This document shows positions 13,784 through 17,946 of a stretch of 17,946 nt of DNA, one piece after another. Position 1 is the stretch's first letter. Each line of letters starts with the position of its first letter. This DNA comes from Gammaproteobacteria bacterium (GTDB lineage Bacteria; Pseudomonadota; Gammaproteobacteria; Steroidobacterales; BM003): contig JAPHSC010000053.1 in assembly GCA_026193125.1 (NCBI GenBank), positions 1-17,946 of the forward strand. The letters are read 5' to 3'. The translations under genes were made by a program, and so were the position numbers. Under the pieces are notes generated by a model. That model was not told the origin of the DNA. It did not search any database and worked only from the letters and a program-made list of their open reading frames with translations.

Positions 13784-15460
13784 ATGTCTGAATCTTTCGC
13801 ACAACTTTTTGAAGAAAGCTTTGCTAGCAAGCAGTTCAAGTCTGGCGCCATTATCATGGCTGAAGTCGTCGCAATCAGCTCCGACGTTGTCATTGTCAAT
13901 GCCGGATTGAAGTCTGAGGCCGTAATTCCCACTGAGCAATTCCTGAACGAGCAGGGTGAAGTGGAAGTCCAGGTTGGTGACAAGGTCGAAGTGGCCCTGG
14001 ACAGCCTGGAAGATGGATTTGGCGAGACCCGTTTGTCTCGTGAAAAGGCCAAGCGTGCCCGCACCTGGACCGTTCTCGAGGAAGCTTTCGAGAAGGGCGA
14101 GATCGTCAAGGGAATAATCACCGGCCGCGTCAAGGGTGGCTTTACGGTGGAGCTGGGCGATGTACGTGCTTTCCTTCCTGGTTCACTGGTGGATGTTCGT
14201 CCCGTGCGTGATCCTGCGTATTTGGAAGGCAAAGAGCTGGAATTCAAGGTCATCAAGCTTGATCAACGCCGTAATAACGTAGTCGTTTCTCGCCGCGCTG
14301 TTGTGGAAGACGAATACAGTGCCGAGCGCGATGAACTGCTCAAGAATCTGCAGGAAGGCAGCGTTCTCAAGGGTATCGTCAAGAATCTTACCGACTATGG
14401 TGCTTTCGTGGACCTCGGTGGTATCGATGGCCTTCTGCACATTACGGATATGGCGTGGAAACGTGTTAAGCATCCGTCTGATGTCGTGAACGTGGGCGAT
14501 GAGATCGACGTGAAAGTACTGAAGTTCGATCGTGAGCGCCACCGCGTCTCTCTTGGTATGAAACAGCTGGGCGAGGATCCATGGCGGGCAATTGGACGTC
14601 GCTATCCAGCCAATACCCGCCTCTTTGGTACGGTGACCAATATTGCGGACTATGGCTGCTTTGTAGAAATTGAAGACGGTGTTGAAGGTCTGGTCCACGT
14701 CTCGGAAATGGACTGGAGCAACAAGAACGTCAGTCCGATCAAGGTGGTTCAGATTGGTGACGAAGTCGAGGTGATGGTACTGGATATTGACGAGGAACGT
14801 CGTCGTATCTCACTGGGTATCAAGCAGTGTCAGGCTAACCCCTGGGCCGAGTTCTCCTCCAGGTTCAACCGCAATGACAAGGTCAAGGGTCAGATCAAAT
14901 CCATCACTGATTTTGGCATCTTTATTGGTCTGGACGGGGGCATTGACGGACTGGTCCATCTGTCTGACATTTCATGGGATTTACCTGGCGAAGAGGCAGT
15001 GCGCAACTTCTCCAAGGGTGACGAAGTGGAGGCCGTTGTGCTTGCCATTGATCCGGAAAGAGAGCGCATTTCTCTTGGCATGAAGCAACTGGACAAGGAT
15101 CCTGTGTCCGCATTTATGGCCGAGCATCCCAAGGGTTGTATTGTTACCGGAGTGGTCACGGAAGTGGATGCCCGCGGTGCGGTGATCGACCTGGGCGATG
15201 GGATTATGGGGCAGCTGCGTGCTTCTGAGTTGGCCCGTGACAGGGTGGAAGATGCCCGTTCCGTGCTTAAGGTTGGTGAAAAGATCGAGGCGAGGTTCAC
15301 GGGTCTTGACCGCAAGTCACGCAATATCACGCTCTCGATCAAGGCCAAGGAAGCTTATGAAGAAGCTGAGGCGGTGCAGAGCTACCAGCGCGAAGTGTCT
15401 GCGGGTACCAGTCTGGGAGACCTGCTGAAAGAGCAGATTGCCAGCAAAGACAACGGCTAA
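13784..15460 (+). CDS. rpsA: 30S ribosomal protein S1
   Basis: A 558-residue protein (E. coli 557) that unfolds mRNA and holds it on the 30S subunit. Six S1 (OB-fold) domains run in order at about 21-87, 105-171, 192-260, 277-347, 364-434 and 451-520. Domains 3 to 5 show repeated cores such as DYGAFVDLGG-DGLLHI, DYGCFVEIEDGVEGLVHVS and DFGIFIGLDGGIDGLVHLS, each closing with ..R.SLG.KQ. Domains 1-2 are the ribosome-binding, degenerate ones. The ATG at 13784 gives the family N-terminus MSESFAQLFEES. An in-frame ATG at 13700 lies inside a terminator and is rejected. Codon use is cleaner than in neighbours, as expected for a highly expressed gene. No clear promoter is seen; it may lie in cmk. Confidence 0.99.
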   Translation: MSESFAQLFEESFASKQFKSGAIIMAEVVAISSDVVIVNAGLKSEAVIPTEQFLNEQGEVEVQVGDKVEVALDSLEDGFGETRLSREKAKRARTWTVLEEAFEKGEIVKGIITGRVKGGFTVELGDVRAFLPGSLVDVRPVRDPAYLEGKELEFKVIKLDQRRNNVVVSRRAVVEDEYSAERDELLKNLQEGSVLKGIVKNLTDYGAFVDLGGIDGLLHITDMAWKRVKHPSDVVNVGDEIDVKVLKFDRERHRVSLGMKQLGEDPWRAIGRRYPANTRLFGTVTNIADYGCFVEIEDGVEGLVHVSEMDWSNKNVSPIKVVQIGDEVEVMVLDIDEERRRISLGIKQCQANPWAEFSSRFNRNDKVKGQIKSITDFGIFIGLDGGIDGLVHLSDISWDLPGEEAVRNFSKGDEVEAVVLAIDPERERISLGMKQLDKDPVSAFMAEHPKGCIVTGVVTEVDARGAVIDLGDGIMGQLRASELARDRVEDARSVLKVGEKIEARFTGLDRKSRNITLSIKAKEAYEEAEAVQSYQREVSAGTSLGDLLKEQIASKDNG

Positions 15461-15464
15461 AAAA

Positions 15465-15498
15465 CATGTCTGCCCGGCCTAATGGCCGGGCAGACATG
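15465..15498. terminator. 15-bp perfect inverted repeat after rpsA, T-tract on the minus strand
   Basis: CATGTCTGCCCGGCC (15465-15479) and its exact complement (15484-15498) enclose a TAAT loop. On the + strand the stem is followed by CACTTTGGG, so a T-tract is missing. On the minus strand it is followed by six T bases (15464-15459), which overlap the rpsA stop codon. It may end or stabilise the rpsA message in the + direction and stop antisense transcription in the other. Confidence 0.7.
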
Positions 15499-15590
15499 CA
15501 CTTTGGGCTTGATTCTAAGTCTGATTGTGGATACCGTTGGTAAGTGTTTGAATAATAATGGTCTAACATAAGATCAGGGTGCGGGCCCAA

Positions 15591-15893
15591 ATGACCAAAT
15601 CAGAGCTCATAGAAATCATTGCCCAAAAGCAGAAGCATTTGCCTAGCAAGGACGTCGAGTTGGCAGTTAAACACCTGCTCGAAATCATGAGCGATGCATT
15701 GGCTGATGGCGAGCGTATTGAAATACGCGGCTTCGGCAGCTTCTCCCTGCATTTTCGTCCACCACGCCAGGGGCGCAACCCCAAGACGGGCGAGGCTGTA
15801 TCGCTGGCTGGTAAGCATGTACCGCATTTCAAGCCGGGCAAGGACATTCGAGAGCGTGTGAACGCGAATCGCCACAAACCTATCAAAGCCTGA
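15591..15893 (+). CDS. ihfB: Integration host factor subunit beta
   Basis: A 100-residue HU/IHF-family DNA-bending protein, a few residues longer than E. coli IhfB (94). MTKSELIE at the start, GERIEIRGFGSFSLHFR at 40-56, RNPKTGE with intercalating P64, and VPHFKPGK near 80-87 are diagnostic for the beta subunit. It pairs with IHF-alpha, encoded elsewhere, in the nucleoid. The ATG at 15591 is chosen because it gives the family N-terminus. An in-frame start four codons upstream is possible, and the AGGG at 15576-15579 is rather far from either start. It lies 130 bases after rpsA as in other gammaproteobacteria, and the strong hairpin between them suggests a separate promoter, which I could not pick out with confidence. 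Confidence 0.97.
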   Translation: MTKSELIEIIAQKQKHLPSKDVELAVKHLLEIMSDALADGERIEIRGFGSFSLHFRPPRQGRNPKTGEAVSLAGKHVPHFKPGKDIRERVNANRHKPIKA

Positions 15894-15908
15894 TTCCCAA
15901 AGGCTTTG
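15884..15908 (+). terminator. Possible hairpin at the ihfB 3' end
   Basis: CAAAGCCT (15884-15891) pairs perfectly with AGGCTTTG (15901-15908) around a nine-base loop. The left arm covers the last ihfB codons and the first base of its stop. No T-tract follows, so it may be a 3' stabilising hairpin more than a terminator. Confidence 0.35.
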
Positions 15909-16085
15909 TGCTAGACCACCGGCGCCATTTGCGGGGTCGCACCAGATGGCAGATTGGTGTTAAATTCCCACTGCACTCACGCCAAAACCCAGGGTTAATC
16001 AGTTTTGCCTTGGCGTACCTCCTGGGCTGCTACCGGGTACAGGAGTTGACCAGGTGTTCTTTTCGGCAGAAGAGATTGACAGGAA

Positions 16086-16382
16086 ATGCTTAGGAAACTT
16101 CTGATCGGGTTGCTGGTGGCGCTCTTTGCCTCTGTAGCAATCATTTTTGCCTGGCTCAACCCGGGAATGGTCAAGCTTGACCTGGCCTTTGCGAGTTTTG
16201 ATATCCCGATGGCCACGGCGATCACCGCGAGTTTGGTAATCGGTTGGTTATTTGGACTCGCCTGCGTGGGCGCCTACCTGCTATCCATAATGCGCGAGCG
16301 CCGCCGCTTCAAAAAAGCGCTCAAGCTGGCTGAAGCCGAGGTCGCGAATCTACGCGGCCTGTCGATGCGTGATGCCAGCTGA
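16086..16382 (+). CDS. lapA: Lipopolysaccharide assembly protein LapA (DUF1049)
   Basis: A 98-residue inner-membrane protein. Two hydrophobic segments are plain: about residues 5-24 and 43-67. Between them is a short NPG.VKLDLAF loop typical of the family, and the C-terminus is a charged, probably coiled-coil stretch (RERRRFKKALKLAEAEVANL). LapA pairs with LapB, which tunes LPS synthesis by presenting LpxC to FtsH. The ATG at 16086 is the only in-frame start: a stop codon lies at 16077. AGGA sits just one to two bases ahead of it, a poor spacing, with a purine-rich AGAAGAG further upstream. It overlaps lapB by 11 bases. The order rpsA-ihfB-lapA-lapB supports the call. Confidence 0.9.
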   Translation: MLRKLLIGLLVALFASVAIIFAWLNPGMVKLDLAFASFDIPMATAITASLVIGWLFGLACVGAYLLSIMRERRRFKKALKLAEAEVANLRGLSMRDAS

Positions 16383-17565
16383 ATCAACCATTCTGCTGGC
16401 AACCCTGTTCGTTATCGCTGCTGCAGCCGGCTGGGCTTTTGCTCGATTTACTGATACCAGGCAACGCCAGTCCGATGCCGCCCAGCTAAGCGCCGACTAT
16501 TACCGGGGTCTGAACTACCTGCTTAACCAGAAGCCGGATGAGGCGCTGGAAGTATTTATGCGGATGATGGAGCTGGATGATGAGGCGATAGAGACTCATC
16601 TGCTCCTGGGTAGTTTGTTTCGGCGACGCGGTGAGGTCGAAAGAGCGATTAGGATTCACGAGAATATTATCGCCAGAGCCAATTTGACGACGTTGCAGAA
16701 TGACCAGGCTAAGTTCGCGCTGGGCGAGGATTACCTCAAGGCAGGGCTGTTTGATCGAGCAGAGGAATTTTTCGAGCAATTGGCTGATTCGGAAACCCAT
16801 TCAATCGATGCGCTGGAAGGCCTGGTAAATATTTACGAGCAGGAACACGAGTGGCTGCGCGCAATTCAGGTACGACAGCGACTGGAAAAGCTGCTGACGC
16901 CGGACGGTAGCGACGTAATTCCACATTATTATTGTGAACTGGCTGAGGAGGCTCTTAGGCGCAAGGAATTCGATGAAGCCAAGCAGTTTCTCAAGCGGGC
17001 ACGAAGCGGCCGAAGGCGCACTGCCCGTGGTGCGATGATGAGGGGGGATATCGCTCGTGAGGTTGGAGATTGCCAGCTTGCGCTGAAATTGTATGAGCGA
17101 ACAGTAAAGCAAGATCCCGAATTATTGTCAGAGATTCTGCCCAGGGCCAGGAGTTGTTTGGATTCAAGTGCGAGCGACAAGGGACAGGAGTTTTCCAGGC
17201 TGCTTAAAGGTTGGCTGGCGGACAATCCTGGTATTCGCAAGGAGTTGGCTTACGCAAGCATTGTTAACGGCCTGACAGACGTCCCGGTGGTGGATGATGC
17301 GGTGTTGCAGTACCTGCGTCAGAGTGAGTCTCTGTCCGTACTATTTTCGGCGGCTATGGCCGAAGGCCAGGCCGAGACGCCGGACGCTATTCGACGCCTG
17401 CACCAGGCCTTGCACAAGCTGTCCAAGCGCAGTGCTCATTACCGATGCCGCGACTGCGGATTTTCAAGCGCTACGCTGTATTGGCAATGTCCCAGCTGCA
17501 AATCCTGGGACACTATTCGACCCATCGGTTACCTCAGGATCGAAGCACTGCGGGAATCAGCTTAA
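16372..17565 (+). CDS. lapB: Lipopolysaccharide assembly protein LapB (YciM), TPR and rubredoxin-like zinc ribbon
   Basis: A 397-residue protein (E. coli LapB is 389). Residues 5-23 form a membrane anchor. A run of tetratricopeptide repeats follows from about residue 40 to 330: DYYRGLNYLLNQKPDEALEVF is the first and GNLFR-like SLFRRRGEVERAIRIH the second. The C-terminus is a rubredoxin-type metal site with C359 and C362 (YRCRDCGF) and C373 and C376 (CPSCKSW). In E. coli, LapB is an adaptor for FtsH-driven LpxC turnover and needs both parts. The ATG at 16372 lies inside the lapA 3' end; a GTG one codon earlier is the alternative. The usual downstream neighbour pyrF is missing. Confidence 0.95.
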   Translation: MPAESTILLATLFVIAAAAGWAFARFTDTRQRQSDAAQLSADYYRGLNYLLNQKPDEALEVFMRMMELDDEAIETHLLLGSLFRRRGEVERAIRIHENIIARANLTTLQNDQAKFALGEDYLKAGLFDRAEEFFEQLADSETHSIDALEGLVNIYEQEHEWLRAIQVRQRLEKLLTPDGSDVIPHYYCELAEEALRRKEFDEAKQFLKRARSGRRRTARGAMMRGDIAREVGDCQLALKLYERTVKQDPELLSEILPRARSCLDSSASDKGQEFSRLLKGWLADNPGIRKELAYASIVNGLTDVPVVDDAVLQYLRQSESLSVLFSAAMAEGQAETPDAIRRLHQALHKLSKRSAHYRCRDCGFSSATLYWQCPSCKSWDTIRPIGYLRIEALRESA

Positions 17566-17572
17566 CCCTCTC

Positions 17573-17602
17573 ACCGGGAGCCATTTGTGTCTCATTCCCG
17601 GT
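17573..17602 (+). terminator. Possible hairpin after lapB
   Basis: ACCGGGA (17573-17579) pairs with TCCCGGT (17596-17602) across a 16-base loop, eight bases after the lapB stop. No T-tract follows. It could mark the lapB 3' end but is weak as an intrinsic terminator. Confidence 0.3.
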
Positions 17603-17649
17603 CAAATTCAGACTGTCCTCCATGCCTCCGGTAAGTAAAGTCGGGCTTG

Positions 17650-17667
17650 CGCAATGCTGCGTTTTTT
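17650..17667 (+). terminator. Small hairpin plus T6 in the leader of the ComEA-type gene
   Basis: CGCA, loop ATGC, TGCG is followed directly by six T bases. The stem is only four base pairs. An outer stem, AAGTCG (17638-17643) with CGACTT (17669-17674), encloses it. It may end lapB read-through or structure the leader of the next gene. Confidence 0.3.
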
Positions 17668-17692
17668 ACGACTTACAGCCTTGGAGGAAGAT

Positions 17693-17946
17693 ATGAATCG
17701 ATTCAGAAAAACATTGGCGGCGGCTATTGTTGCTGGTCTGGGTATGGTTGCGGGGACCGTTTGGGCCGGTCCGGTGGATATAAATTCGGCAGATGCTGAC
17801 ACGCTGGCGAAGGAGCTAGAGGGTATCGGACCATCCCGGGCGCAGGCTATTGTGGAATTTCGTGAGAAGCACGGTCCATTCAAGTCTGCAGACGAACTGA
17901 AGCTTGTCTCGGGGATTGGAGACAAGGTGCTTGATGCTAATCGGGG
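17693..17946 (+). CDS. Secreted ComEA-type helix-hairpin-helix protein (3' end outside window)
   Basis: The frame runs open from an ATG at 17693 to the window edge, giving 84 codons so far. A strong GGAGG sits five bases ahead of the start. Residues 1-26 form a clear Sec signal peptide: basic MNRFRK, a hydrophobic Ala/Val/Gly/Leu core, and a cleavage site after VWA. The mature part begins GPVDINSADADTLA, the typical opening of the ComEA DNA-binding domain, followed by two hairpin segments, LEGIGPSRAQAIVEFR and LVSGIGDKVLD. Small soluble periplasmic proteins of this kind bind incoming DNA during natural transformation in some bacteria; for many family members no role is shown. The 3' end, and any tail, lie beyond the window. 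Confidence 0.87.
   Translation, partial: MNRFRKTLAAAIVAGLGMVAGTVWAGPVDINSADADTLAKELEGIGPSRAQAIVEFREKHGPFKSADELKLVSGIGDKVLDANR

Noticed and set aside
15499..15590. Promoter for ihfB
   Set aside because: Several AT-rich hexamers (TAACAT, TAAGAT, AATAAT) are present, but none has a fitting -35 partner at 16-18 bases.
16076..16081. Perfect TTGACA just before lapA
   Set aside because: A -10 element at 17 bases would fall inside lapA, and the sequence there (TTCTGA) is not a -10. It overlaps the lapA start region by chance.

Overview
The window is a stretch of conserved core chromosome from a gammaproteobacterium. Gene order and protein features point to a relative of the pseudomonads, possibly the marine Cellvibrionales/Halieaceae side. 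That placement is inference from gene order and protein resemblance; no database search was run. The pseudomonad order yciK-mupP-ubiG-mtaD / mtnA-gyrA-serC-pheA-(hisC-tyrA)-aroA-cmk-rpsA-ihfB is almost intact, with informative differences. I see no mobile element, CRISPR array, tRNA, rRNA or phage gene.

Layout. The 3' end of rluB (positions 1-359, + strand) faces a minus-strand group transcribed right to left: mtaD (4228-2900), ubiG (2890-2171), mupP (2174-1488) and yciK (1387-605). ubiG and mupP overlap as ATGA. mtnA (4360-5403) diverges from mtaD. After a 140-bp gap with an extended -10 promoter and two hairpins comes gyrA (5544-8165). It is followed by a tight run serC, serA, pheA, aroA, cmk (8231-13663) with gaps of 16, 6, 9 and -1 bases. 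A perfect hairpin with a T-tract ends that run. Then come rpsA (13784-15460), ihfB (15591-15893), lapA-lapB (16086-17565, overlapping) and the 5' part of a secreted helix-hairpin-helix protein of the ComEA type (17693 to the window end).

Functions. MtaD and MtnA handle methylthioadenosine salvage. UbiG makes ubiquinone, MupP recycles peptidoglycan sugar, and RluB modifies 23S rRNA. SerC and SerA catalyse consecutive serine steps. PheA and AroA serve aromatic amino acid synthesis. Cmk feeds CTP/dCTP supply. GyrA, ribosomal protein S1 and IHF-beta are topology, translation and nucleoid proteins. LapA and LapB control LPS synthesis at the inner membrane.

Main points of interest. (1) A 14-base palindrome, TGGTCGnnTGACCA, lies 11-14 bases before the start codons of both gyrA and rpsA. 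(2) serA sits between serC and pheA, while hisC and tyrA are absent and aroA is free-standing with class II EPSP synthase signatures. (3) A 15-bp perfect inverted repeat after rpsA has its T-tract only on the minus strand. (4) pyrF is absent after lapB. I did not find a clearly new multi-gene system; the novelty here lies in operon rearrangement and leader structure.
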